Below are positions 13,731 to 22,116 of a DNA stretch of 26,081 nucleotides, piece by piece. Each line of letters opens with the position of its first letter. Position 1 is the first letter of the stretch. The stretch covers positions 1 to 26,081 of the forward strand of contig CAMJDE010000001.1 in NCBI GenBank assembly GCA_946404295.1, in the 5' to 3' direction. Origin of the DNA: an uncultured Clostridia bacterium (GTDB lineage: Bacteria > Bacillota > Clostridia > Oscillospirales > CAG-272). The notes under the pieces were generated by a model. The model did no database searches, was not told the origin of the DNA, and worked only from the letters and a program-made list of their open reading frames with translations. Both the position numbers and the translations under genes were made by a program.

Positions 13731-14547
13731 CGGTCCCCTCGCTTTCCCCAGGCTCTTCGCACTTCGGCGCGCGGTGGAAAGAGAACTTCGATTCCTCGCC
13801 GTGTGTGATGCGCTTGATGTTCGGGATGTGTTTCAGGATGATGACGGCGGGGATAAAGAAACCGAACAGAACGATGTAGACCGGGGGATACGCCCCGCCG
13901 AAAAGCCCCTGAAAGAAGGGAACGAGAAAGACGGGGTAGAGCGCCGCCCCGACCGTCGAGCCGAGCGAGATGTAGCGGGTGAACGCCACCACGATCACGA
14001 AAATCCCGAAGAGGATCAGGGCGAGCCAACGGTTTAAGAAGAGGGCGACGATGAACGAGGAGAGCACGCCCTTTCCGCCCTTGAAGCGGTAGTAGATCGG
14101 GAAAACGTGCCCGAGGATGCAGAACGCGCCGGCAAGATAAGTGCCGACGACGATCGGGTTGTCCCCGACCGAGAGAATAAAGAGCGAGGGGTCGGACGGC
14201 TCAAACGCGAAGCCGCCGATCGAATAGAACCCGCAGCAGGCGGCGCCGAGCAGAACCGAGAGCACGCTTTTCAGGACGTCGCCGACGATCGTCGGGATCG
14301 CGCCCTTTACGCCGAACACGCGGAACATATTGGTCGCCCCGCCGTTCCCGCTCCCGTGCCGGCGGATATCGTCGCGGAAGAGGACCCGCGAGACGATGAA
14401 GGCGGTGTTCACGCTGCCGAGCAGGTAGGGGATCACGACGCAGCAGAGCAGAACGGCAAGCGGCTTGATCAAAAGAAAAAAGAGATCGTCGCCGACCGTC
14501 CCCGACGCGAGGATCCGCGCAAGGAATCCTTCCTGCAAAAAGTTCAT
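13717..14547 (-). CDS. plsY: PlsY, acyl-phosphate:glycerol-3-phosphate acyltransferase
   Basis: This inner-membrane enzyme transfers an acyl group from acyl-phosphate to glycerol 3-phosphate, the first step of phospholipid synthesis. The three PlsY loops are present: GSVNTAF with HGSGNGGATN (44-73), GHVFPIYYRFKGGKG (146-160) and the late KHIPNIKRITHGEE. At 276 residues it is about 75 longer than common PlsY. The extra length is an N-terminal extension with its own hydrophobic stretch (about 1-35), an insertion near 105-125 and a charged C-terminal tail. The start at 14547 follows GGAGGGGGG. It is the first gene of the five-gene operon and has a perfect promoter upstream. Confidence 0.9.
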   Translation of the reverse strand: MNFLQEGFLARILASGTVGDDLFFLLIKPLAVLLCCVVIPYLLGSVNTAFIVSRVLFRDDIRRHGSGNGGATNMFRVFGVKGAIPTIVGDVLKSVLSVLLGAACCGFYSIGGFAFEPSDPSLFILSVGDNPIVVGTYLAGAFCILGHVFPIYYRFKGGKGVLSSFIVALFLNRWLALILFGIFVIVVAFTRYISLGSTVGAALYPVFLVPFFQGLFGGAYPPVYIVLFGFFIPAVIILKHIPNIKRITHGEESKFSFHRAPKCEEPGESEGTDDKR

Positions 14548-14594
14548 AGTACCCCCCTCCGGCACTTCCGCCGGAACAACGTATTTCTATGCAA

Positions 14595-14623
14595 ATTATA
14601 TACCACTTTACGCGTAATGTCAA
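14595..14623 (-). promoter_or_regulatory. Perfect consensus promoter of the plsY operon
   Basis: Minus strand: TTGACA (14623-14618), 17 bases, TATAAT (14600-14595). The leader can form a CCGGC/GCCGG hairpin before the ribosome binding site. Confidence 0.9.
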
Positions 14624-14664
14624 GAGAGAAGAGAACGGAATCGGGTATGCAAAAGAAAATGAAA

Positions 14665-14689
14665 GCCGGGAAGTCGAAGACTTCCCGGC
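14665..14689 (-). terminator. Terminator of the nfn-PAP2-SGNH operon
   Basis: A perfect 11-bp stem (14665-14675 with 14679-14689, GCCGGGAAGTC) has a three-base loop, and the minus strand runs on into T-rich sequence (14664-14645). It directly follows the repeat element at 14691-14905. Confidence 0.85.
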
Positions 14690-14690
14690 T

Positions 14691-14905
14691 CAGACCGTCG
14701 ACAAACTTGCATGACCGGCAGGTAAGAGTGCAAGAATCGGTTTCCCAAAGCAAACGCAGAAAAGAGGGACAGCGTTCAAAAGAAACGGGCGGGGCGGGCA
14801 AAAATGCCCGCCCCGCCATGCCTTTCGCCGTTTTCGCTCTCTGTCGTACGCCCGTACGCCGACGAGTACGAAAACGACGAATCCTGCCGCGTTTCTCTCG
14901 GTCTG
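14691..14905 (-). repeat. 3'-associated structured repeat, copy 1 (full, 215 bp)
   Basis: The ends are short inverted repeats: CAGACCG at 14691-14697 and CGGTCTG at 14899-14905. In the sense (minus) direction it starts after the SGNH gene, runs through a conserved block (CAGACCGAGAGAAACGC, then GGATTCGTCGTTTTCG), has a 13-bp GC-rich hairpin (14788-14800 with 14805-14817), and ends with GTCGAC just before a terminator. Related copies are at 22117-22325 and 24885-25038. Both strands stay open in several frames, but differences between copies are not synonymous, so a structured non-coding element is more likely than a gene. Confidence 0.8.
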
Positions 14906-14906
14906 T

Positions 14907-14937
14907 CTTGAATTGCGGACTTTGTCTGCAATTCAAG
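14907..14937. repeat. Hairpin directly after the SGNH hydrolase gene
   Basis: CTTGAATTGC (14907-14916) pairs with GCAATTCAAG (14928-14937) around an 11-base loop. It lies between the SGNH stop and repeat copy 1 and has no counterpart at the other two copies. It could be a weak first terminator. Confidence 0.6.
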
Positions 14938-14949
14938 CCGAAAACGGGA

Positions 14950-15621
14950 TCAGAGCGTCCCGAGAAACGCGATCACCCGGTCGGCGAGCCGACGGGCTCC
15001 GGCGTCGTTCGGATGCAGTCCGTCGGGGCAGAACGCCGCGCGCTGCTCTTCGATCATAGGTTGGATCCCCGCCGTCGCGAACAGGTCGAGGACGGGGAGA
15101 GAAAACTCCGCCGCAACCTCCTTGATCGCCCTCACGTAGTCGCGAAGAGGATGGCAGGGAAGCCCGATCTCGTTTGTCGTCGTGTTCTCGCTTCTTCTGT
15201 GGAGCGGGGTCATCAGGACGATCCGCTTGGTCGGGTAGCGGCGAATCAGGCGCAGGCAGAGCGAGCGGAGCGCGCCGTAGAAGGTGTATTCGCTCTCGGG
15301 TCCGTCCGACGGAGTACCGAGTTTTCCGTTCCCGTGTCCGAAATCGTTGGTGCCGCCGAACACGACGATCACGTCGGCGTCGGGGTCGATGCCGTCCACA
15401 CGATCGAGGAAGCATTGGTCGTACTTGGGTTTGGCGCCGGGATACTCGGAGCGGGCGATCCGGGTGCCGCCGATTCCGTAGTTCAGAACGCGGATGTCGC
15501 TCCATTCGCGCGCAATCACGCCGACGAAGCCGTTTTCGGGCTTGGACGCTCCGCAGCCCTCGGTGATGCTGTCGCCGAGGAACGCGACGGTCGCGATCGG
15601 TTTGTTCAGGTTGAGTTCCAT
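14950..15621 (-). CDS. SGNH/GDSL-family hydrolase
   Basis: This 223-residue serine esterase or acetyl-hydrolase of the SGNH fold has all four blocks: GDSIT with nucleophile Ser18 (16-20), the oxyanion Gly in GIGGT (49-53), GGTND with Asn92 (89-93), and DGLHPN with catalytic Asp200 and His203. There is no signal peptide, so it should act in the cytoplasm, perhaps removing acetyl or acyl groups from sugars or lipids. AAAGGAT precedes the ATG. It ends the nfnA-nfnB-PAP2-SGNH run and is followed by a hairpin, repeat copy 1 and a terminator. Confidence 0.88.
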   Translation of the reverse strand: MELNLNKPIATVAFLGDSITEGCGASKPENGFVGVIAREWSDIRVLNYGIGGTRIARSEYPGAKPKYDQCFLDRVDGIDPDADVIVVFGGTNDFGHGNGKLGTPSDGPESEYTFYGALRSLCLRLIRRYPTKRIVLMTPLHRRSENTTTNEIGLPCHPLRDYVRAIKEVAAEFSLPVLDLFATAGIQPMIEEQRAAFCPDGLHPNDAGARRLADRVIAFLGTL

Positions 15622-15635
15622 ATCTGTATCCTTTC

Positions 15636-16601
15636 TTATTCCGCGTCTTGCGGGTCGATTTCGGGTTGAGGCGGATCCTTCTTTTTGCCGATCCGCGAGA
15701 GAAGCGGGAAGGCGAGCGGCCAGAGCAGCCCAGCCGCGATCACGACGATAAAGTAGCGGATCGCGTGGGAGAAGAGCGCGCCGCCGAACAGCAGCGAAAA
15801 CAGCGGCTTCAGTCCCTCTTTCAGTCCGAGCGCGAGGGCAAGCCCGCCGACCAGTTTGACGATCTGCGCCGGGAGCGGAGCCTCGGTCTTATAGTTGATA
15901 TACCGCGGTTCGATCAGCGAGAACAGCAGCATCGCCGAAACCGAGCCGACAAGCGTCCAACCGTTCTTCTGCGCCTCGGCGAGGTTCACGGGGTCGGTGT
16001 CGGCGGGGAAGGGGAAGAGCAGGGTGAAGAGCAGAAAAGCGACCGAGGCGAACAGACAAAAGGACACCCACACGACGAGCGCCCTTTGTCCCCGGTCGCG
16101 CGAAAAGACGGGGTAAATCGCGAACACGAGCAGAAGCGCGCAGCCGGCGCCGCAGAGCACGTCGGCGGGCGTATGCACGCCGAGAAAGAGCCGCGAGAAG
16201 GGGACGAGCACAGAGAGAAGCGGGAACACGATCCGCGCCGCCTTGCTCTTGCGGTGCCAAAGCGCGAGCGAACCGTAGACGCCGACGGCGTTCTGCGCGT
16301 GCCCCGACGGGAAGGAATAGCCCGTCGCCTCCGCCCGCGCGCTCTCCCAGATCGTGAAATCCGGGTCGCGCACCCACGGACGGGGAACGCGGAAGAGGAT
16401 CTTTAAGGTCTGATTGACGACCGTGCCGAGAAATCCGACCGAGAGGACGTAAAAGCCCTCGCGCTTGTCGACGCACCAAAGGAGAAAGAGCGAAACCACG
16501 AGGAACGCCGCTTCGCCTCCGAAATTGGTTAAGAAGGAAAAGATCGTGGCGAGCCAAGGGGCGGCATGCCGGATCTTTTCAAGTACGTAGAGGAAAGACA
16601 C
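15636..16601 (-). CDS. PAP2-family membrane phosphatase
   Basis: This 321-residue membrane protein has the three PAP2 motifs in order: KILFRVPRP (Lys67, Arg74, Pro75), PSGH (98-101) and SRLFLGVHTPAD (Ser136, Arg137, His143, Asp147). Such enzymes remove phosphate from lipid phosphates such as undecaprenyl diphosphate or phosphatidate on the outer leaflet. The N-terminal half is the PAP2 domain; the C-terminal half adds several membrane helices of unknown role and a charged tail. It starts with GTG at 16601, supported by GAGGAGG seven bases upstream. It sits 14 bases before the SGNH gene, so a joint role in lipid or glycan recycling is possible. Confidence 0.88.
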   Translation of the reverse strand: MSFLYVLEKIRHAAPWLATIFSFLTNFGGEAAFLVVSLFLLWCVDKREGFYVLSVGFLGTVVNQTLKILFRVPRPWVRDPDFTIWESARAEATGYSFPSGHAQNAVGVYGSLALWHRKSKAARIVFPLLSVLVPFSRLFLGVHTPADVLCGAGCALLLVFAIYPVFSRDRGQRALVVWVSFCLFASVAFLLFTLLFPFPADTDPVNLAEAQKNGWTLVGSVSAMLLFSLIEPRYINYKTEAPLPAQIVKLVGGLALALGLKEGLKPLFSLLFGGALFSHAIRYFIVVIAAGLLWPLAFPLLSRIGKKKDPPQPEIDPQDAE

Positions 16602-16634
16602 AGGTTCGCCTCCTCTCGGAAAGTCAAGAAAGAA

Positions 16635-18056
16635 TCAGTCGTTTTTGCCTGCCAGCGCTTCGTCGATCGCTTTTGCGGCGGTCTTGCCCGCGCCCATCGC
16701 GAGAATGACGGTCGCGGCGCCGGTCACGGCGTCGCCCCCGGCGTAGACGCCCGGTTTCGAGGTCAGCCCGGTCGCCTCCTCGACGACGATCCCGCCCCGG
16801 CGGTTCACGTCGAGCCCGGCGGTCGTCGACTTGATCAGCGGGTTGGGGCTGGTGCCGATCGACATCACCACGGCGTCGACGTCAAGCACGAACTCCGAGC
16901 CGGGGACCTCGACGGGCGAGCGTCTGCCCGACGCGTCGGGTTCGCCGAGTTCCATCTTGATACATTCGATCCCGGTGACGAACCCGTTTTTCGGGTCGCG
17001 CCGGTCGTTTTCGTTCTGATAACCGAGGATGCGGACGGGATTGGTGAGGAGCCGGAAATCGATCCCCTCCTCCATCGCGTGTTCGACCTCTTCGCGCCGG
17101 GCGGGCAGTTCTTCCAGCCCGCGGCGGTAGACGACGTAGACCTTCTCCGCGCCCAGACGGAGCGCGGTGCGCGCGGCGTCCATCGCCACGTTCCCGCCGC
17201 CGACGACGGCGACCCGCTTCGCTCGCAGGATCGGGGTCGCGCTGCCCTCGCGGTAGGCGCCCATCAGGTTGCTTCGCGTCAGATATTCGTTCGCCGAGTA
17301 GACGCCTTTCAGCGCCTCGCCCGGGATCCCCATAAAGCGGGGAAGTCCCGCGCCCGAACCGATAAAGACGGCTTCATAGCCCATATCAAAGAGTCGGTCG
17401 ACCGTCAGCGTCTTGCCGATGATGACGTTGGTCTCGAAGTCGACGCCGAGCGCGCGAAGCGTGTCGATCTCGCGGCGCACGATGGTTTTCGGAAGCCGGA
17501 ATTCGGGAATCCCGTACATCAGGACCCCGCCCGCGACGTGCAGCGCCTCGTAGACCGTGACGGCGTAGCCGCGCTTTGCGAGGTCGCCCGCGCAGGAAAG
17601 TCCCGAGGGGCCGGAACCGACGACGGCGACCTTGTGTCCGTTCGGCGCGGGACGCGCGGGTTTTGTCGAGACGTTTTCGTTATGCCAATCGGCGACGAAC
17701 CGTTCGAGCCGACCGATTCCGACGGGCTCGCCCTTGATCCCGCGGACGCACTTGGATTCGCATTGCGTTTCCTGCGGGCAGACGCGCCCGCAGACGGCGG
17801 GAAGCGACGACGAGGCGGTGATGACCTCGTACGCCCCCTCGAAATCGCCCTCCCGCACCTTTTCGATAAAGGCGGGGATGCGGATGTTCACGGGACAGCC
17901 CGAGACGCAGGGCATATTCTTGCAGTTGAGGCAGCGGGCGGCTTCGTCGAGGGCGGTCGCCTCGTCGTAGCCGAGGGCGACCTCCCCGAAATTACGGGCG
18001 CGGACCGCGGGGTCCTGCACCGGCATAGGGTTCTTTTTCAAAGACATATTCGGCAT
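16635..18056 (-). CDS. nfnB: NfnB, large subunit of ferredoxin:NADP+ transhydrogenase
   Basis: This 473-residue iron-sulfur flavoprotein belongs to the glutamate synthase small-subunit family. Eight Cys for two [4Fe-4S] clusters lie at 42, 45, 50, 54 and 89, 93, 99, 103. An FAD-binding GSGPSG follows at 147-152, then GGVLMYGIPEFRLP and a second dinucleotide fold with VVGGGNVAMDAARTA. With NfnA just upstream it would form the electron-bifurcating complex that couples NADH, NADPH and ferredoxin. Without that partner the same protein could be called GltD. The ATG at 18056 is weakly placed 12 bases after GGGGGG; Met4 is an alternative start. Confidence 0.9.
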   Translation of the reverse strand: MPNMSLKKNPMPVQDPAVRARNFGEVALGYDEATALDEAARCLNCKNMPCVSGCPVNIRIPAFIEKVREGDFEGAYEVITASSSLPAVCGRVCPQETQCESKCVRGIKGEPVGIGRLERFVADWHNENVSTKPARPAPNGHKVAVVGSGPSGLSCAGDLAKRGYAVTVYEALHVAGGVLMYGIPEFRLPKTIVRREIDTLRALGVDFETNVIIGKTLTVDRLFDMGYEAVFIGSGAGLPRFMGIPGEALKGVYSANEYLTRSNLMGAYREGSATPILRAKRVAVVGGGNVAMDAARTALRLGAEKVYVVYRRGLEELPARREEVEHAMEEGIDFRLLTNPVRILGYQNENDRRDPKNGFVTGIECIKMELGEPDASGRRSPVEVPGSEFVLDVDAVVMSIGTSPNPLIKSTTAGLDVNRRGGIVVEEATGLTSKPGVYAGGDAVTGAATVILAMGAGKTAAKAIDEALAGKND

Positions 18057-18074
18057 TTTTTCAATCCGCCCCCC

Positions 18075-18917
18075 TTACTTGTTCTCGCTTTTGAAGAGGT
18101 TGCAGTCCTCTTCGCGCTTTGCCGCCTCGAAATCGCGATACATCGCCGAGCGGCTCATCGCTTCGTCGAAATCGATCTTGTAGCCGTCGAAATCGGGTCC
18201 GTCGACGCAGGCGAACTTGGTCTCGCCCCCGACGGTCAGGCGGCAGCCGCCGCACATCCCGGTCCCGTCGATCATGATCGGGTTCATCGAGACGACGGTC
18301 GGAGTGCCGAAGGGACGCGCCGTGGCGACGACGAACTTCATCATGATCAGGGGACCGATCGTGATGATCTCGTCGTAGTTCTCGCCCGCCGAGAGCCACT
18401 CGCCGAGCGGGAGGGTGACGACGCCCTGCCGCCCCGCGCTCCCGTCGTCGGTCATGACGGCGAGCCGGTCGGAGACGGCGGCGAATTCGTTTTCGAGGAT
18501 CAGGAGATCCTTCGAGCGGAAGCCGATCACGGTATGCACCTCGCAGCCGAGGCGGTGGAGTTCCTCGGCGATCGGAAGCGCGATGGCGCAGCCGACGCCG
18601 CCCCCGACGACGCAGACCTTTTTCAGCCCCTCGACCTCGGTCGGTTTGCCGAGAGGACCCGCGAAATCGGGAATGGTATCGCCGACGTTCTTGCGGTTCA
18701 GGGCGGCGGTCGTCGCGCCGACGATCTGGAAGATGATGCGGACGGTCCCTCTCTCGCGGTCGTATCCCGCGACGGTCAGGGGGATGCGCTCGCCGTCCTC
18801 GTCCACGCGCAGGATGACGAACTGCCCGGGGCGGGCGGCGGCGGCGACGAGCGGCGCCTCGATCTCCATCAGCGTAACGGTGGGATTCAGACTCCGTTTT
18901 TCTTTGATACGATACAT
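18075..18917 (-). CDS. nfnA: NfnA, small subunit of ferredoxin:NADP+ transhydrogenase
   Basis: This 280-residue protein of the ferredoxin-NADP+ reductase / dihydroorotate dehydrogenase electron-transfer family carries FAD (RIPLTVAGYD, about 44-53), an NAD-binding GGGVGCAIALP (105-115) and a [2Fe-2S] site with Cys222, Cys225 (MCGGCR) and Cys237. Length and motif order match NfnA (NfnS). AAAGGAA precedes the ATG. The gene is first in the operon, with a TTGACA/TATAAT promoter, and ends 18 bases before nfnB. The complex is cytoplasmic and balances NADH, NADPH and reduced ferredoxin in anaerobes. Confidence 0.9.
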   Translation of the reverse strand: MYRIKEKRSLNPTVTLMEIEAPLVAAAARPGQFVILRVDEDGERIPLTVAGYDRERGTVRIIFQIVGATTAALNRKNVGDTIPDFAGPLGKPTEVEGLKKVCVVGGGVGCAIALPIAEELHRLGCEVHTVIGFRSKDLLILENEFAAVSDRLAVMTDDGSAGRQGVVTLPLGEWLSAGENYDEIITIGPLIMMKFVVATARPFGTPTVVSMNPIMIDGTGMCGGCRLTVGGETKFACVDGPDFDGYKIDFDEAMSRSAMYRDFEAAKREEDCNLFKSENK

Positions 18918-18966
18918 GGGTTTCCTTTCTGCCGATCGGCTCGAACGAGCGAAAATATTAAAAATA

Positions 18967-18996
18967 ATTATACCAAACCGCGCCCCGTCTTGTCAA
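18967..18996 (-). promoter_or_regulatory. Promoter of the nfnAB operon
   Basis: Minus strand: TTGACA (18996-18991), 18 bases, TATAAT (18972-18967). It diverges from the CYTH promoter across about 90 bp. Confidence 0.85.
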
Positions 18997-19086
18997 GAGC
19001 GGAGGCGCGTTTTTCGGCGGTTTTTCGGGGCGGGAAGGGGGAAAAACGAAAAAAGCGGTCGGATGTAATCAGTTTCGTTTCACCCG

Positions 19087-19115
19087 TTGACATCCGCGCG
19101 GGAATGTGATAAAAT
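19087..19115 (+). promoter_or_regulatory. Promoter of the CYTH gene
   Basis: TTGACA (19087-19092), 17 bases, TAAAAT (19110-19115). Transcription would start near 19122, which rules out the in-frame ATG at 19106 and supports 19148. Confidence 0.8.
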
Positions 19116-19147
19116 ATGAAAAAGAGATATCGTGGGGGAGAAGGTCT

Positions 19148-19672
19148 ATGCGGACGCCGGGGATCCCGTTGGAAATCGAGCGGAAATATCTGATCCGGAT
19201 GCCCGATCCCGGCTTTCTTTCGTCGCTTCCCGGCTGCGTCGTGTCCCGAATCGAGCAGACCTATCTGCCTGATCCCGCCCCCGGCGTGACCGAGCGCATC
19301 CGGCTTCGCCGCTTTCCCGATCGGGTCGAGTACACCCACACGGTGAAACTCCGGCTCTCGGACACGACGGCGCGGGAGGAGGAAGAAACGCTCTCCGAGG
19401 ACGCCTACCGCGCGCTCCTTTCCCGCCGCGATCCCTCCCTTCAAACCCTCTCGAAAACGCGCTACGCCTTTCCGATCGGGGGGCAGGTCTACGAGGTCGA
19501 CGTCTATCCGTTCTGGGAGAAAACGGCGGTGCTCGAGACCGAACTTTCCGACGCCGCGCTCCGCGCGCCGATCCCGCCCTTCCTCTCGGTGATCCGCGAG
19601 CTGACGGGGGAGAGGGCGTATTCCAACCGCAATCTTGCCCGGCGGATCCCGCCGGAACCCGACCTCAAGTAA
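19148..19672 (+). CDS. CYTH-domain protein (triphosphate tunnel enzyme)
   Basis: This 174-residue protein carries the CYTH signature ExExK as EIERK at 9-13, followed by EQTYL, ERIRLRRF and many alternating charged residues (KLRLSDTTAREEEE), which line the triphosphate tunnel in this family. Members hydrolyse inorganic triphosphate or thiamine triphosphate, or make cAMP; the sequence does not tell which. The start at 19148 follows GGGAGAAGG and lies downstream of the promoter. It leads a cluster with the polymerase and aldolase, but no shared pathway is obvious. Confidence 0.85.
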   Translation: MRTPGIPLEIERKYLIRMPDPGFLSSLPGCVVSRIEQTYLPDPAPGVTERIRLRRFPDRVEYTHTVKLRLSDTTAREEEETLSEDAYRALLSRRDPSLQTLSKTRYAFPIGGQVYEVDVYPFWEKTAVLETELSDAALRAPIPPFLSVIRELTGERAYSNRNLARRIPPEPDLK

Positions 19673-19708
19673 CGGTCGAATCAATATTTACAGAAAGGAG
19701 ATCCGGAC

Positions 19709-21118
19709 GTGTTTCCAGGTGAAACCCCGGTGTCCGGGACGCGGTCCCGCGGATATAAGTTCAACGGAATATTCGGCTCGGTCACGGTGACGGCTCTGCT
19801 CTTTCTTTTGGCGCTCGCGTTCGCCTGGTTCAAGTGGTACGTCGCCGGAGCCGTCGCCTTTGCCCTGATCGCGGCGGCGGAACTCGTGTTCTGCTCCGAT
19901 CTGTCGGTCCCGGCGTTCCCGCTCCTGCTCCTCTCGGTCATCGTTCTCCCCTGCTACGACAGTTTCGATATCTTCGTCCGGTTCGCCTGGGTGATCCCGG
20001 TCTTTCTCGTCGCGTTCTTCTACAATCTGATCGTCTTCCGGGAAAAGATGAAGATCGGGCGTACCTTCTTCGGTCTCGTCGCCGTCATGGTCGCTCTGAT
20101 GGTCGGCGGGACGGGATTTATCGCGCGGGAGGATCTGCTCTCCCCCATGTCGCTTTTCTACGTTCTTTCGCTCGGGCTGGGGATGGTCCTCTTCTATCTG
20201 TTTATCAAATCGCGCTTCTCGCGCTTCAATATCTACGGGATCTTCGGCAGGATCGCTCCGGCGATGTACCTCGTCGGGATCCTTTGCTGCGTCATTATCC
20301 TGCTCTACACGGTCCGGGACAACCCTATCGACCCCGTGTTCCCCGACCGCATTTTCTACAATCTGCATCACGCAGAGTTCCGCGCGTCGAATAACCTTTC
20401 GACCGTACTGATGCTGGCGATGCCCTTCCCGGTCTGGTACGCCCTGAAACAGCATCCCGTGCATATTCTGACCTGCTTTATTTTCTATTTTGCCATCATC
20501 ACCGCCGGCTCGCGCGCCGGAGTTATGCTCGGGGCGATCGAACTCTTCCTCTGCTTCCTCTCCTGGCTGCGCTACTGCGGTCCGATCTCGAAGAAGATCG
20601 GGACGTTCTTCGGCCCCATCCTGATCCTGCTCGGGCTGATCACGACGCACTGGTTCTTGACGAGTTATCCCGATTTCGGCGTGGTCAACGACGGCGAGTT
20701 CCGGGTCAGCGCGATCGAGATCGCCATCCGCGAGTTCCGCGAGCATCCGATCTTCGGGATCGGGCTCCGCAATCACGCCCTCGACGAGATCTATCAGCCG
20801 AAGAAGGGCGCGCTCTGCTGGTTCCATATGTATTTCCCGCAGATCTTCGCCTCGATGGGGCTCTTCGGCTTCTTCTCCTATCTCTTGCAGTTGTTCCTGC
20901 GCGGGACGCTGATCTTCAAAAGAAAACGCGGACCCGTCCGCTCGACTCTCGGGCTCTCGTATATCGGGCTGTTTCTGATGTCGCAGCTCAACCCCGGCGA
21001 GTTCTGCCCGTTTCCTTACGCCCTGATGGCGGTCGCGATCTTCGTGATGCTCGAACAACTTGAAGAGACCGAACGCCTCGCGCGCCTGCTCGCCCCCGAA
21101 TGGGGAGAGAACGCTTGA
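19709..21118 (+). CDS. O-antigen ligase/polymerase-like membrane protein
   Basis: This 469-residue protein has about 11 hydrophobic helices. The Wzy_C/WaaL region lies at about 220-345, with RASNNLSTVLMLAMP (225-239), ITAGSRAGVMLG (264-275), a periplasmic-type loop ending in REHPIFGIGLRNH, and a late HMYFPQIFASMGLFGFF. This is the layout of enzymes that polymerise surface glycans or attach them to a carrier on the outer face of the membrane. It starts with GTG at 19709, eight bases after AAAGGAG. No glycosyltransferases lie beside it, so its glycan cannot be named. It is probably co-transcribed with the CYTH gene. Confidence 0.8.
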   Translation: MFPGETPVSGTRSRGYKFNGIFGSVTVTALLFLLALAFAWFKWYVAGAVAFALIAAAELVFCSDLSVPAFPLLLLSVIVLPCYDSFDIFVRFAWVIPVFLVAFFYNLIVFREKMKIGRTFFGLVAVMVALMVGGTGFIAREDLLSPMSLFYVLSLGLGMVLFYLFIKSRFSRFNIYGIFGRIAPAMYLVGILCCVIILLYTVRDNPIDPVFPDRIFYNLHHAEFRASNNLSTVLMLAMPFPVWYALKQHPVHILTCFIFYFAIITAGSRAGVMLGAIELFLCFLSWLRYCGPISKKIGTFFGPILILLGLITTHWFLTSYPDFGVVNDGEFRVSAIEIAIREFREHPIFGIGLRNHALDEIYQPKKGALCWFHMYFPQIFASMGLFGFFSYLLQLFLRGTLIFKRKRGPVRSTLGLSYIGLFLMSQLNPGEFCPFPYALMAVAIFVMLEQLEETERLARLLAPEWGENA

Positions 21119-21148
21119 TTTGACGATTACTTCAAAGGAGATACAACC

Positions 21149-22111
21149 ATGACCGAACTCGAACAAAAAATCTATGACCTCGGCGTGATCCCGGTGATCA
21201 AGATCGGGAACCCCGACGACGCGATCCCGCTTGCGAAGGCGCTGATCGACGGCGGACTTCCCGCCGCGGAGATCACTTTCCGCACCTCCTGCGCCGCCGA
21301 GGCGATCAAGAAGATCACAAAGGCGTACCCCGAGATGCTGGTGCTTGCCGGCACCGTCCTCAATCCCGCGCAGGTCGACGCCGCCGTCGAGGCGGGCGCG
21401 AAGATGATCGTCAGCCCGGGTCTCAACCCCAAGACCGTCGCCTACTGCAAGTCGAAGAACATTCCGATCATTCCCGGCACCGCCAACCCCTCGGATATCG
21501 AGCAGGCGATCGAACTCGGGCTCGACACCGTCAAGTTCTTCCCGGCGGAGGCGGTCGGCGGGCTCAAAATGCTGAAAGCCATGTCCGCCCCCTACGGCGC
21601 GATGCGCTTTATGCCGACCGGCGGCATCAACGCCGACAATCTGCTCTCCTATCTCCAGTTCGACAAGATCATCTGCTGCGGCGGGAGCTTTATGGTGAAG
21701 GACGACCTGATCCGCGAGGGGAAGTGGGACGAGATCACCGCCCTGACCCGCGGCGCCGTCCGCGCGATGCTCGGCTTTGAGTTCGCGCACGTCGGCATCA
21801 ACTCCGAGAACAAGGACGAGGCGCTCCGGGCGGCGAAACTGCTCGAAACCATGTTCGGGCTCCCGATCCGCGAGACGAGCAAGAGTTATTTCACCGGCGC
21901 GCCGTTTGAGGTGATGATGGCGAAGGGACCCGGCAAGAACGGGCATATCGGCATCAAGACCAACTTCGTCGACCGCGCGATGGCGTACTTCAAACGGAAC
22001 GGCTACGCGATCGACGAGACCTCGATCACCTACGCCGACAACGGCAAGCCGAAGTTCTTCTATCTGAAGGACGAGATCCTCGGCTTTGCGTTCCATATCG
22101 TGCAGAAATAA
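21149..22111 (+). CDS. eda: KDPG/KHG aldolase with a C-terminal glyoxalase-like domain
   Basis: This 320-residue protein has the class I aldolase at residues 1-205: catalytic Glu41 in AEITFRT, Schiff-base Lys129 in TVKFFPAEAVGG, and phosphate loop PTGGINADN. It splits 2-keto-3-deoxy-6-phosphogluconate or 4-hydroxy-2-oxoglutarate. A further 110 residues (about 210-320: FAHVGINSENKDEALRAAKL, HIGIKTNFVDRAMAYFKRNG, GFAFHIVQK) resemble a half or degenerate vicinal-oxygen-chelate (glyoxalase) fold, an extension seen in other clostridial homologues. AAAGGAG precedes the ATG. No KDG kinase is adjacent. Repeat copy 2 begins five bases after the stop. Confidence 0.88.
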   Translation: MTELEQKIYDLGVIPVIKIGNPDDAIPLAKALIDGGLPAAEITFRTSCAAEAIKKITKAYPEMLVLAGTVLNPAQVDAAVEAGAKMIVSPGLNPKTVAYCKSKNIPIIPGTANPSDIEQAIELGLDTVKFFPAEAVGGLKMLKAMSAPYGAMRFMPTGGINADNLLSYLQFDKIICCGGSFMVKDDLIREGKWDEITALTRGAVRAMLGFEFAHVGINSENKDEALRAAKLLETMFGLPIRETSKSYFTGAPFEVMMAKGPGKNGHIGIKTNFVDRAMAYFKRNGYAIDETSITYADNGKPKFFYLKDEILGFAFHIVQK

Positions 22112-22116
22112 GAAAG

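Noticed and set aside
14691..14905. Small Arg-rich protein encoded by the three repeat copies
   Set aside because: Both strands stay open because the DNA is conserved; changes between copies alter residues freely, the hairpin shows base-pair covariation, and no start or ribosome binding site is shared.
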